A DNA stretch of 36,010 nucleotides from JBBKWJ01 sp037968895 (lineage in GTDB: Bacteria > Actinomycetota > Acidimicrobiia > Acidimicrobiales > SZUA-35), in assembly GCA_037968895.1 (NCBI GenBank), contig JBBKWJ010000152.1:1-36010 (forward strand), given 5' to 3'. Under the pieces are notes generated by a model that worked only from the letters and a program-made list of their open reading frames with translations, had not been told where the DNA came from and ran no database searches. The stretch's first letter is position 1; each line of letters starts with the position of its first letter. This document shows, one piece after another, positions 17,517 through 24,087 of the stretch. The position numbers and the translations under genes are program-made.

Positions 17517-17753
17517 ATGAAGACCATGACATGCAAGCAACTCGGCGGTCCCTGCGATCTAGAGCACCACGGCGAAAGTGCCGATGAGGTCATTAAGGCG
17601 CAAGACCAGCACCTCAAAGACGCGGTTGAAGGCGGCGACAGCGCGCACCAGGCCGCTCGCAACGACATGAAGGGCCGCTGGAAGCGTCCGGTCTCTGGCA
17701 TGAAGTGGTATCTCGCGGCGAAGAAGGACTTTGCGTCACTCCCAGAGGACTAG
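17517..17753 (+). CDS. Small DUF1059-like protein
   Basis: The 78-aa protein begins MKTMTCKQLGGPCD, the characteristic opening of DUF1059 proteins, and ends KKDFASLPED, also typical. The two conserved N-terminal cysteines (C6 and C13) and a histidine pair (LEHHGE) could bind a metal, but the function of the family is unknown to me. SD-like AAGGAAG lies about 8 bases before the ATG. The AraC regulator gene starts 28 bases after its stop on the same strand, so the two may be cotranscribed. Confidence 0.85.
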   Translation: MKTMTCKQLGGPCDLEHHGESADEVIKAQDQHLKDAVEGGDSAHQAARNDMKGRWKRPVSGMKWYLAAKKDFASLPED

Positions 17754-17781
17754 GTCGCCAGTCTCCGGTACTGTTTCTGGA

Positions 17782-18213
17782 ATGTCGCCGGAAGAGATCG
17801 CAGACCTAGTACAGCTGCGTCGGGCTCGCGATTTCATGGATCGCAACTACTCACAAAACCTGAGCGTGCCTGCGTTGGCCGAACGAGCGTTGATGTCGCC
17901 TGCACACTTTTCGCGGAAGTTCCGAGCCGCATACGGCGAGACGCCGTATGCGTATCTGATGACGAGACGAATCGAGCGGGCTATGGCGTTGCTGCGACAA
18001 GGCGCCACCGTCACTGACGCGTGTTTCGCGGTTGGCTGTGCGTCGCTTGGATCGTTCAGTTCTCGCTTCACCGAGATCGTTGGTGAAAGCCCGTCGCAGT
18101 ATCGCGATCGTGATCACCGCTCGTTCGATGTCGTGCCGCCGTGCGTCAGCAAGGTGCGAACCCGGCCACATCGAGCAGGATCGGAGAAGCGCTCGTCGTC
18201 ACAGATCTCGTAG
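17782..18213 (+). CDS. AraC-family regulator, DNA-binding domain only
   Basis: The protein is 143 aa from the ATG at 17782, where conserved sequence begins; the frame is open from 17731. It contains just the two helix-turn-helix units of AraC proteins: LSVPALAERALMSPAHFSRKF and a second unit ending in GCASLGSFSSRFTEIVGESP. No ligand-binding domain is present. The last 20 residues (RPHRAGSEKRSSSQIS) look unlike relatives and contain one copy of a 21-bp direct repeat, so the C-terminus may be frameshifted. The VOC gene begins 9 bases downstream, a common pairing in which this type of regulator accompanies a glyoxalase-fold protein. Confidence 0.9.
   Translation: MSPEEIADLVQLRRARDFMDRNYSQNLSVPALAERALMSPAHFSRKFRAAYGETPYAYLMTRRIERAMALLRQGATVTDACFAVGCASLGSFSSRFTEIVGESPSQYRDRDHRSFDVVPPCVSKVRTRPHRAGSEKRSSSQIS
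18170..18190 (+). repeat. 21-bp direct repeat, copy 2
   Basis: It is identical to 17395-17415. This copy lies inside the 3' end of the AraC gene and about 33 bases before the VOC start. Confidence 0.7.
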
Positions 18214-18222
18214 TGTGACGCC

Positions 18223-18621
18223 ATGGCAGTCAACGTCTCGAAAATGTTCATTACCGTCAATGATCCTGATGAAGCGCTCGGGTTTTATCGCGATGCGCTC
18301 GGCCTCGAAGTCCGCCAAGACGTATCGAACAACGGCTTTCGTTGGATCACGCTCGGAGCGCCCGGTCAAGACGTCGACATCGTGCTGTCGCAACCGCACG
18401 GCGGTCGATCACCGGCCGAGGGCGATGCGTTGCTAGCGCTGGTTACCCAGGGAGCAATGCAGGCCGCGATCTTCAGCGCCGACGACCTTGAGGCCACGTT
18501 CGACAAGTTGGTTGAGTCTGGCGCCGAGGTACTTGAAGAACCGACTGACCAGTTCTGGGGTGTGCGTGACTGCGCCTTCCGTGATCCTTCTGGCAACCTC
18601 GTACGAATCGCCCAAGCCTGA
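18223..18621 (+). CDS. VOC-family protein (glyoxalase/bleomycin-resistance fold)
   Basis: This 132-aa protein has the paired beta-alpha-beta-beta-beta modules of the vicinal oxygen chelate superfamily: FITVNDPDEALGFYRDALGLE at the start and the second half ending in WGVRDCAFRDPSGNLVRIAQ. Such single-chain proteins dimerise and may be metal-dependent lyases, dioxygenases or drug-binding proteins. The aspartate, serine and asparagine near the C-terminus fit the generic pattern, but no particular substrate is indicated. It follows the AraC gene by 9 bases and is probably its regulatory target. Confidence 0.9.
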   Translation: MAVNVSKMFITVNDPDEALGFYRDALGLEVRQDVSNNGFRWITLGAPGQDVDIVLSQPHGGRSPAEGDALLALVTQGAMQAAIFSADDLEATFDKLVESGAEVLEEPTDQFWGVRDCAFRDPSGNLVRIAQA

Positions 18622-18640
18622 CGCCAGCCCATTCCCAAAA

Positions 18641-18689
18641 CGAACACTTTGGGGTCAGACCCCAAAGTGTTCGGACCCCAAAGTGTTCG
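18641..18689. repeat. GGGGTCAGACCCC-type palindrome with a third tandem arm
   Basis: Two perfect 15-base arms (18641-18655 and 18659-18673) surround CAG, giving the core GGGGTCAGACCCC. The right arm is then repeated exactly at 18675-18689. The element lies between the convergent VOC gene and the sigma-gene remnant. Similar GGGGTCAGACCCC dyads recur in many bacterial genomes as interspersed palindromes (from memory). It has no T tract but could still fold in RNA and act as a barrier between the convergent genes. Confidence 0.75.
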
Positions 18690-18707
18690 GTCGGCCATTC
18701 AAAGTTG

Positions 18708-18812
18708 TCACTGTCCATCGTGAGACGGCCACGTTTCGACTGCGAGCAAAAGTGAGTTCTGAATGGCGTCTTCGGCGTCGGCGATGCTGCGCCCGGGTTC
18801 CGAGTCTTCATG
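18708..18812 (-). pseudogene. Remnant of an ECF42/SigJ-like sigma factor gene
   Basis: In the frame ending with TGA at 18708-18710, about 34 codons encode SIADAEDAIQNSLLLAVETW and a short flank. This matches the region 2 helix of SigJ/ECF42-type sigma factors, where relatives read like LAEDLAQDALVAALEQWP. The frame has no start codon of its own, since the ATG just after the DGPF stop runs into TGA after four codons. Nothing sigma-like continues after residue 33, where the sequence meets the palindromic repeat at 18641-18689. ECF42 sigmas are normally encoded directly next to YCII/DGPF genes, which is exactly the position here. Only about a tenth of a gene of the usual size survives. Confidence 0.65.
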
Positions 18813-18822
18813 GCCCCGCCAT

Positions 18823-19221
18823 CTACCCCTCGTCCGGCGCCGAGAGCACTTGGCGGACCTCGATCGGTTGACGAATCGGTGCTCCACCCATACCAGGTGC
18901 GGCCGAAACCTTCGCCGCGATCTCGATCGCTCGCTCCTCGGATGCCACTTCGACCAAGCGGTATCCAGCGATCAGTTCCTTGGTTTCAGGGAATGGGCCA
19001 TCGGAAACGACTGGCGGCTGCTGCCCATCCGAAGTCACAAACCGTGCCTTGTCGGGACCGGCCAAGCCCTGAGCGTCGAGAAGTTCACCCAATGCTGTCA
19101 ACTCTGCGTTGAGAGCGATCTGGAACTCGATGTGCGCCTGTATTTCGGCCTCGGACCATTCATTCATTGGGCCCATGTCAGACTCGGCTGGGCCGTAGTT
19201 CTGTAACAGCATGAAACGCAT
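18823..19221 (-). CDS. YCII-related (DGPF) protein
   Basis: This 132-aa protein is a member of the YCII/DGPF family, recognised by the eponymous motif in VVSDGPFPETKELIAGYRLVEV. The segment EERAIEIAAKVSAAPG and the C-terminal EVRQVL complete the ferredoxin-like fold. DGPF proteins are the usual partners of ECF42 sigma factors; their biochemical role is unclear. The VOC gene lies 15 bases upstream on the same strand, and a sigma-factor remnant follows directly downstream. The partner sigma thus appears lost, and the gene may be an orphan or be served by another sigma factor. Confidence 0.92.
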   Translation of the reverse strand: MRFMLLQNYGPAESDMGPMNEWSEAEIQAHIEFQIALNAELTALGELLDAQGLAGPDKARFVTSDGQQPPVVSDGPFPETKELIAGYRLVEVASEERAIEIAAKVSAAPGMGGAPIRQPIEVRQVLSAPDEG

Positions 19222-19236
19222 TGGTGCTACTTTGTG

Positions 19237-19689
19237 TCAGCGGTCGAACGCAGCCTGGAGGCCAGCGATGTCGAGTTTGTTCATGCCCATCATTGCCTCT
19301 TGTGCTTGCTGGGCTCGAACACGGTCTGGCGACCCAAGGAGATTGCCGAGGACAGTCGGCACGATCTGCCACGACAGTCCGTAGCGATCTTTCAACCATC
19401 CGCAGCGGCTTGGCTCGCCGCCGTCAGCAGTGAGGCGCTGCCAGAGGTCGTCGACCTCATCTTGGGTGTCGACGCTGACGAACAGCGAGATCGCTTCGGT
19501 GAATCCGGCGTGTGCTGGGCCACCGTTTAGAAAGTAGAGCTCCTGACCGCACAACTCGATAGTGGCCATGAAAACCGGGTCGTCGTCGGCGACCTCAGGC
19601 ATTCCGGCGTCGCCGAAGATCGATCGGTAGTAGGCAATTGGCTCAGCGAGATCGGTGTTGAACCATAGGAAAGGGGTGATGGATGGCAT
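19237..19689 (-). CDS. VOC-family protein, PhnB/3-demethylubiquinone-methyltransferase-like
   Basis: The protein is 150 aa from the ATG at 19689, which has AGGAGA about 7 bases upstream; an open frame to 19737 has no such support. It opens MPSITPFLWFNTDLAEPIAYYR and continues with ELYFLNGGPAHAGFTEAISLFV, the DEVDDLWQRLTADGGEPSRCGW segment and DRYGLSWQIVP. These are hallmarks of the PhnB-like 3-demethylubiquinone-9 3-methyltransferase domain family. Despite the name, most members are not ubiquinone enzymes. It is first in a two-gene unit with the DGPF gene and divergent from the MerR pseudogene. Confidence 0.93.
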   Translation of the reverse strand: MPSITPFLWFNTDLAEPIAYYRSIFGDAGMPEVADDDPVFMATIELCGQELYFLNGGPAHAGFTEAISLFVSVDTQDEVDDLWQRLTADGGEPSRCGWLKDRYGLSWQIVPTVLGNLLGSPDRVRAQQAQEAMMGMNKLDIAGLQAAFDR

Positions 19690-19754
19690 TTGGGGTCTCC
19701 TGGTCTTGTCGTTGTCGCACCTCGAATGGGACGACACTAATACGTAATTTGTCC

Positions 19755-19785
19755 TTGCAACTCACGTCGCGTGAGGTCGTAAGGT
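19755..19785 (+). promoter_or_regulatory. MerR-type promoter with 19-base spacer and dyad
   Basis: TTGCAA (19755-19760) and TAAGGT (19780-19785) are separated by exactly 19 bases. The spacer contains the perfect dyad CTCACG-TCG-CGTGAG (19761-19775). This overlong spacer with an operator between the boxes is the hallmark of MerR-family promoters. The ATG at 19793 follows the -10 by seven bases, so the transcript would be leaderless. Confidence 0.75.
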
Positions 19786-19792
19786 CGGTCGT

Positions 19793-20065
19793 ATGAACGA
19801 TGACGCCAACCTCATTCGAGTCGGGGATCTCGCTGCGACCGCAGGCCTCACGGTCCGCGCTCTTCATCACTACGAGGAGATCGGGCTCCTTGCTCCGGTC
19901 GAACGCACACCGGCGGGCCATCGTCTCTATGGCTCTGTTGCGTTCGACCATCTCGAGTCCGAAATCGACGAGCAGCATCGGCTCCGAGCTGGTCTTATCG
20001 CTGCCCTTGTCGACATCGCCGATGACCGCGACCCCACTCACGACCTGGTGCACATATTGGAGGAC
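19793..20065 (+). pseudogene. MerR-family regulator with internal deletion
   Basis: The first 47 codons encode an intact MerR winged helix-turn-helix (IRVGDLAATAGLTVRALHHY, then EEIGLLAPVERTPAGHRLYG). The sequence then jumps directly to what looks like the late dimerisation helix (FDHLESEIDEQHRLRAGLIA). Relatives have about 35-50 more residues here, including the second half of the DNA-binding domain and the start of the coiled coil. The deletion is in frame, so a short protein may still be made, but the wing and linker are missing. The frame also lacks its own stop and reads into the following VOC remnant. The promoter with its 19-base spacer remains perfect. Confidence 0.7.
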
Positions 20066-20346
20066 ATGATGAACAACACACTATTGAAAAGCCGAGTCTC
20101 GATTCTCGTCTACCGCGACATCACGGCGGCCCACCGCTTTCTGGTTTGGCGCCGCCGGCTTCAGCCGGGGCGGCCACGGCCACTATGGCGATCATGGTTG
20201 ACGACGTCGATGAGCATCATCGCCTCGTTGCCGAGAAGTCGGCCGATGTTGTGTACGAGCCCGTTGATCAACCGTATGGTTACCGGGAATACAGCGTGCG
20301 TGAACCAGAAGGTGCGCTGTGGTCATTCATGAAGCCGCTCGAGTGA
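20066..20346 (+). pseudogene. VOC-family gene disrupted by deletion and frameshift
   Basis: From the ATG pair at 20066/20069 (GGAGG just upstream) about 25 codons encode a VOC N-terminus (SRVSILVYRDITAAHRFLV). After about 20143 this frame becomes nonsense. In the +1-shifted frame, from about 20146 to the TGA at 20344-20346, the sequence encodes the C-terminal half (MAIMVDDVDEHHRLVAEKSA and YEPVDQPYGYREYSVREPEG). The middle of the usual domain, roughly 35-45 residues, is missing at the junction. Two deletions in adjacent genes suggest ongoing decay of a MerR-VOC regulatory pair. Confidence 0.75.
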
Positions 20347-20363
20347 TCGATAAGGATGAGTCC

Positions 20364-20831
20364 ATGAGCAAGAAAGCTCCAACAGTTTCTTTCGACACCA
20401 CCCTGAGCGGGTTTGGCAAGAACACTGGGATCGTCGTCCCACCCGAGGCAATCGATGCCCTCGGGGCAGGCAAGCGACCGCCGGTGGATGTCGACGTGAA
20501 CGGCTACCAATACCGCAACACGGTCGGCGTGATGAAAGGCCAATTTCTCATCAGCGTGAGCGCAGCGATTCGTAAGGAAACCGGGCTCGCAGCCGGTGAT
20601 GCGATTTCCGTCACGCTCACGCTCAACGAAGCACCCCGCACCGTCGAAGTCCCCGACGACTTTGCCACCGCGCTCGCCGCGAGCGCTGGAACCGGGGAGT
20701 TCTTTGCGGCCCTGTCGAACAGCCTTCAGCGTTATCACCTCGATCAGATCGCAAGCGCGAAAACGGCGGAGACGAGGCAACGACGTATCGACAAATCCGT
20801 AGGCCTATTTCTCGACGGGAAGAAACGTTAA
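20364..20831 (+). CDS. DUF1905/YdeI-OmpD-associated domain protein
   Basis: The 155-aa protein begins MSKKAPTVSFDTTLSGFGKN at the ATG at 20364, with AAGGATGAG upstream. The N-terminal half (VPPEAIDALGAGKRPPVDVDVNG and the SVSAAIRKETGLAAGDAISV segment) is the DUF1905 barrel. The C-terminal part (VEVPDDFATALAASAGTGEF, then FFAALSNSLQRYHLDQIASA and ETRQRRIDKSV) is the YdeI/OmpD-associated, bacteriocin-protection-like helical domain. Both occur together in many actinobacteria; the cellular role is not established. It begins only 17 bases after the VOC remnant and is otherwise intact. Confidence 0.9.
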   Translation: MSKKAPTVSFDTTLSGFGKNTGIVVPPEAIDALGAGKRPPVDVDVNGYQYRNTVGVMKGQFLISVSAAIRKETGLAAGDAISVTLTLNEAPRTVEVPDDFATALAASAGTGEFFAALSNSLQRYHLDQIASAKTAETRQRRIDKSVGLFLDGKKR

Positions 20832-20847
20832 TAAGAGCGGGCTGTTA

Positions 20848-21492
20848 TCAGCGTCGCCAGAACATGTGGTGCGTTATTCCGCTCGCGCTTGTTACTGCCT
20901 CGTGGTGGAAGCGATCCTCGAGTTCGTCAGGTGACTCCCATAAACGTTCGCCTCGTCCGAGCGTGACAGGAGAGACGGAGATGTGCATCTCATCGACCAG
21001 GTCGGCGTCGAGAAACTCGCGAATCGTGGTGACGCCACCGCCGAGTCGGACGTCTTGGCCGTCGGCTGCGTTCTTGGCCCGTTCCAGCGCTTCGGACGGT
21101 GTGACGTTGAGGAAGTGGAAGGTGGTGTCGGAGAGCGTGAGTGAAGGCCGCTCGTGATGTGTGAGCACAAACACGGGAGTGCGAAACGGCGGAGTGTCGC
21201 CCCACCATCCCTGCCACTCATGATCTTCCCAAGGGCCTCGCTGCGGACCGAACTTGTTGCGGCCCATGATCTCAGCGCCGATGTTGCGGTCGTAGTCACG
21301 ACCGAAGTGATCGTCCAAGCCGCGCGTGCCGCCTGGTTCGCTTCGGTAGTGCCAGTTGGCGGTGGCGCCGACCCATCCGAGCAAGGCGCTTGGATCGGCG
21401 TGACCGAACGGTCGCTCCATGCTTTGGCCCTCGCCGGCGCCGAAGCCGTCCGCTGATACCCCGAAGCAATGGACTCTGAGCAGCTGCGACAT
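20848..21492 (-). CDS. Dihydrofolate-reductase-like (RibD C-terminal) protein
   Basis: The 214-aa protein starts MSQLLRVHCFGVSADGFGAG at the ATG at 21492, with GGAGA about 8 bases upstream. The DHFR/RibD reductase fold is indicated by the N-terminal strand, the AEIMGRNKFGP segment, the FVLTHHERPSLTL segment and the NADPH-binding region DVRLGGGVTTIREFLDADLV. This family uses NADPH, but most members, including YyaP-like ones, have no known substrate and are not true folate enzymes. It is convergent with the DUF1905 gene, and the MBL gene lies 60 bases upstream on the same strand. Confidence 0.92.
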   Translation of the reverse strand: MSQLLRVHCFGVSADGFGAGEGQSMERPFGHADPSALLGWVGATANWHYRSEPGGTRGLDDHFGRDYDRNIGAEIMGRNKFGPQRGPWEDHEWQGWWGDTPPFRTPVFVLTHHERPSLTLSDTTFHFLNVTPSEALERAKNAADGQDVRLGGGVTTIREFLDADLVDEMHISVSPVTLGRGERLWESPDELEDRFHHEAVTSASGITHHMFWRR

Positions 21493-21552
21493 ATTCGTAT
21501 CTCCGTAGATCGAGTCAGGGCGACTGGTTGCTGCCTGCAACTGGGCACGATT

Positions 21553-22377
21553 CTAGCTATGGGGAGCGATTCTGTCCCGACCAGCCTGCTGTCCAAACGG
21601 GGTGAGGGATTCGTCCACCTGTTGACGGGCGTTGCCGATGATGTTGAGCCCCCAAGTGAAGCCGTACAGATCATCGAACTCGATACCGGCGAGGCGCTGG
21701 TGGACGTCGCCCACGATGGCGCTTCCGGCGGCGACGTCGTTGGGGACGCTATGCATCACCGCGACATGGCGGCGGTCGGCGGCGACCTGGAGCGAGTCGC
21801 CAGTGAGCAGAACCGGACGGTCAGGGCGATTCCAATGCAGTGCGCAGCTACCGGGAAAGTGTCCGGGCAGGTGCACAAGCGTGACGGTCGGTGACAGTTC
21901 GAGACGGTCGCCGCTCCAGGTCTGCACGTGTGGTGAGGTGCGGCGGATCCAGCTTCGGTCGTCTTCATGGATGACGATCGGAATACCGCCGAACGCATCG
22001 CTCCACTCGATCATCGATGAGTAGAAGTGGGGGTGGGAAATCGCAATCAGGTCGATGCCCCCAAGCCGTGTGATCTGGTCGACGGCTTCCGGAGTGACGA
22101 CACTGATGCAGTCCCACATGATGTTTCCACCGTCGGCGGCTGGCACGAGAATGGCACGTTGCGGAATGGCGAACGGCTGAACGATCCCGACGCCGGTGAG
22201 CCCGTCGTCATCTTCGATTCGAACGTCAAGCTCGGTGACGAGCTGATCGTGGGTGGTCCAGCGTTGCTCGTATGGGCCGGTGTATTGGCGGTCGTCGGTG
22301 CACACCGGGCACGTCGTCGGTGGTGTTGAGGAATCGCCGTATTGGGTCCCGCAGCTCTCACAGATGAAGCAACTCAT
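21553..22377 (-). CDS. Metallo-beta-lactamase-fold protein with N-terminal zinc ribbon
   Basis: The 274-aa protein starts at the ATG at 22377; a TTG at 22425 is possible but less likely. Residues 6-26 form a rubredoxin-like zinc ribbon (CESC at 6-9, CPVC at 23-26). The MBL core follows, but the usual HxHxDH motif reads HPHFYS (H115, H117, with Tyr and Ser replacing Asp and His). H173 (PGHFPGS) and D194 (TGDSL) are present. The second metal site is therefore incomplete, so single-metal or altered chemistry is likely. A TATGAT -10-like box lies at 22414-22419 on the minus strand. The gene is divergent from the ArsR-SRPBCC gene. Confidence 0.88.
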   Translation of the reverse strand: MSCFICESCGTQYGDSSTPPTTCPVCTDDRQYTGPYEQRWTTHDQLVTELDVRIEDDDGLTGVGIVQPFAIPQRAILVPAADGGNIMWDCISVVTPEAVDQITRLGGIDLIAISHPHFYSSMIEWSDAFGGIPIVIHEDDRSWIRRTSPHVQTWSGDRLELSPTVTLVHLPGHFPGSCALHWNRPDRPVLLTGDSLQVAADRRHVAVMHSVPNDVAAGSAIVGDVHQRLAGIEFDDLYGFTWGLNIIGNARQQVDESLTPFGQQAGRDRIAPHS

Positions 22378-22504
22378 AGCGTCGACACCTTGGTGTGGTT
22401 CGGTAGATGTTTGATCATAGCTCAACCGTATTCGCCACGATGGTCTGGTAGAAGTACCAATTGAATAGCAATCAGTAGGACCAATTTATGGATCAAATTA
22501 GATC

Positions 22505-22534
22505 TTGCATTATGCAGTTATATGCCTGCATAAT
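22505..22534 (+). promoter_or_regulatory. ArsR-type promoter and operator
   Basis: TTGCAT (22505-22510) and CATAAT (22529-22534) are 18 bases apart. A perfect dyad with 9-base arms, ATTATGCAG and CTGCATAAT, spans 22509-22534 and thus covers the whole core promoter. The ATG at 22541 follows the -10 by six bases, indicating a leaderless transcript. The dyad is the likely autoregulatory ArsR site. Confidence 0.65.
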
Positions 22535-22540
22535 TGCAGA

Positions 22541-23344
22541 ATGGTAGCCGAGCCCAACGAGATTGATGCGGTGTTCAAGGCGTTGGCCGATCCGACCAGA
22601 CGTCTCCTGCTCGACCGGTTAAGGGAGCGAAATGGCCAGACGCTGAGTGATCTGTGTGAACAGCTAGAGATGGCCCGCCAGTCAGCGACCCAGCACCTCG
22701 ACCTTCTGGCGGCAGCCAATCTTGTGGCCGTCGTCCGGCGGGGTCGAGAACGATTTCACTACCTGAATCCTGGACCGATCCACGACATTAATCAGCGGTG
22801 GATCGCAGGATTCGACAAACCACGACTCGAAGAATTGTCCGACATTAAGACAAAAGCAGAAAGGCAAGTAATGACAAACCAATCATCTACCGTTCCGACC
22901 TACGCCTACGTGACATACATTCACGCCACTCCAGACCAGGTGTGGCAGGCACTCACCGATGCGGAGCTCACAGCCAAGTATTGGGGCCATGCCAATGTCT
23001 CAGACTGGAAGAAGGGCTCGACGTGGGAACACCGGCGTCTTGACGGAACGAACAAGGCCGACGTTGTTGGCCGCGTGATCGAGTCTGACCCGCCGAACCG
23101 TTTGGTTTTTACCTTCGAGTCGCCCGATGCTGAACCGTCAGCGACACCCTCGGTCGTGACGTTCCTTATCGAAGCTCATGGCGACATCGTCCGACTCACC
23201 GTTACCCACGAGGACTTGGCAGACCACAACGCGTTCGGCGAGATCTCTCATGGCTGGCCAGCTGTGGTCGCCAACCTTAAATCGATGATCGAAACCGGCG
23301 ACGTCCTGCCCGTCTCGCCCTGGGAAATGCCGAAGACTGCCTGA
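22541..23344 (+). CDS. ArsR-family regulator fused to an SRPBCC (AHSA1-like) domain
   Basis: The 267-aa protein has an ArsR winged helix at residues 5-85 (FKALADPTRRLLLDRLRERN, then MARQSATQHLDLLAAANLVA and RRGRERFHYLN). An SRPBCC/Aha1-type hydrophobic-ligand domain follows at about 118-260 (THEDLADHNAFGEISHGWPA and VANLKSMIET near its end). In many genomes these are two adjacent genes; here they are in one frame. An internal ATG at 22871, preceded by AAAGG, could restart translation and release the SRPBCC part alone. No metal-binding cysteines typical of ArsR are present, so the signal is probably an organic ligand (inference). Confidence 0.92.
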   Translation: MVAEPNEIDAVFKALADPTRRLLLDRLRERNGQTLSDLCEQLEMARQSATQHLDLLAAANLVAVVRRGRERFHYLNPGPIHDINQRWIAGFDKPRLEELSDIKTKAERQVMTNQSSTVPTYAYVTYIHATPDQVWQALTDAELTAKYWGHANVSDWKKGSTWEHRRLDGTNKADVVGRVIESDPPNRLVFTFESPDAEPSATPSVVTFLIEAHGDIVRLTVTHEDLADHNAFGEISHGWPAVVANLKSMIETGDVLPVSPWEMPKTA

Positions 23345-23353
23345 CAACGAGTA

Positions 23354-23384
23354 CCAGCGGGCGCAGCTACGCAGCGCCCGCTGG
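23354..23384. terminator. Hairpin between convergent genes
   Basis: Perfect 11-base arms CCAGCGGGCGC (23354-23364) and GCGCCCGCTGG (23374-23384) surround a 9-base loop, starting 10 bases after the ArsR-SRPBCC stop and overlapping the last codons of the TetR gene. It is GC-rich with no T tract, and suitable as a bidirectional terminator. Confidence 0.5.
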
Positions 23385-24050
23385 AGCGAGTGCCATTGAA
23401 GCCATCGCCTCCTCGAGAATTGCGTCGATGTCGCCTGGTTCGGTGCCGAGTACTCGAAGGACGAGGCGGACGACGTCGGGGGAGTCAGTCGCCGTGGTCT
23501 CGCCCATCAGTCTGGAACGCATCGATTGCAGCGCCGTGCCGAGTACGGCATTGGTTGCCGACTCGCCTGGCACGGTGTCGAAACGTCCAGCAGCAACGCC
23601 ATCACTGATCGCCTGGTTGACAACACCTCGGATGCGAGCGCGGAAGCCGGGGAGCGTCGCCGTGAGCCCCGCAAATGCTGCGGCCGCTTGCGGCGTCTCG
23701 TCAGCCATGTTGAGGAGTTGCAGCACGCCGATCGCAACGCGGCGCGCGGCATCATGTTCGATGTCTGCGAGCGTTCCCCCGCTGATCTCGACCCCCCGTC
23801 CCAGATCGTGAGCGATGGCCTCGATGAGGTTATCGACCGTTGGGAAATGGTTATAGAAGGTGCCGATTGCGACACCGGCTGACTTTGCGACCTGAGCGGC
23901 CGTCATGTGTCCAGGGCCGCGCTCGGCCAGTACGGCGATGCCAGCGTTTACAAGACGACGGCGAGTCTGGCGCCGCTTGCGCGGATAGCCAGCAGCGCTG
24001 GCAGGACGGTCTTCTGATGCGCTCGGGTCAAGAAGTTGCTCGGTAGTCAC
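23367..24050 (-). CDS. TetR-family regulator next to phaC
   Basis: The 227-aa regulator has the TetR helix-turn-helix at about residues 27-75 (RRRLVNAGIAVLAERG, then MTAAQVAKSAGVAIGTFYNH and FPTVDNLIEAI). A C-terminal ligand domain of about 140 residues follows. The start codon is GTG at 24050. It is divergent from phaC with a 103-base gap that contains two copies of the palindrome TCAATATTGA, one over the phaC -35 box and one near the start of transcription. It is therefore the probable repressor of PHA synthesis and possibly of itself. The effector is unknown; an acyl-CoA or hydroxyacyl compound would be logical. Confidence 0.92.
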   Translation of the reverse strand: MTTEQLLDPSASEDRPASAAGYPRKRRQTRRRLVNAGIAVLAERGPGHMTAAQVAKSAGVAIGTFYNHFPTVDNLIEAIAHDLGRGVEISGGTLADIEHDAARRVAIGVLQLLNMADETPQAAAAFAGLTATLPGFRARIRGVVNQAISDGVAAGRFDTVPGESATNAVLGTALQSMRSRLMGETTATDSPDVVRLVLRVLGTEPGDIDAILEEAMASMALAPAGAA

Positions 24051-24087
24051 GGGTACAACGTAGCCGCAGTAAAAATGAATGTCTAGT

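Noticed and set aside
19793..20332. A genuine MerR-VOC fusion protein
   Set aside because: The VOC half goes out of frame after about 20143 and the correct C-terminal half is in another frame; the MerR part also lacks its middle. Decay explains this better than a designed fusion.
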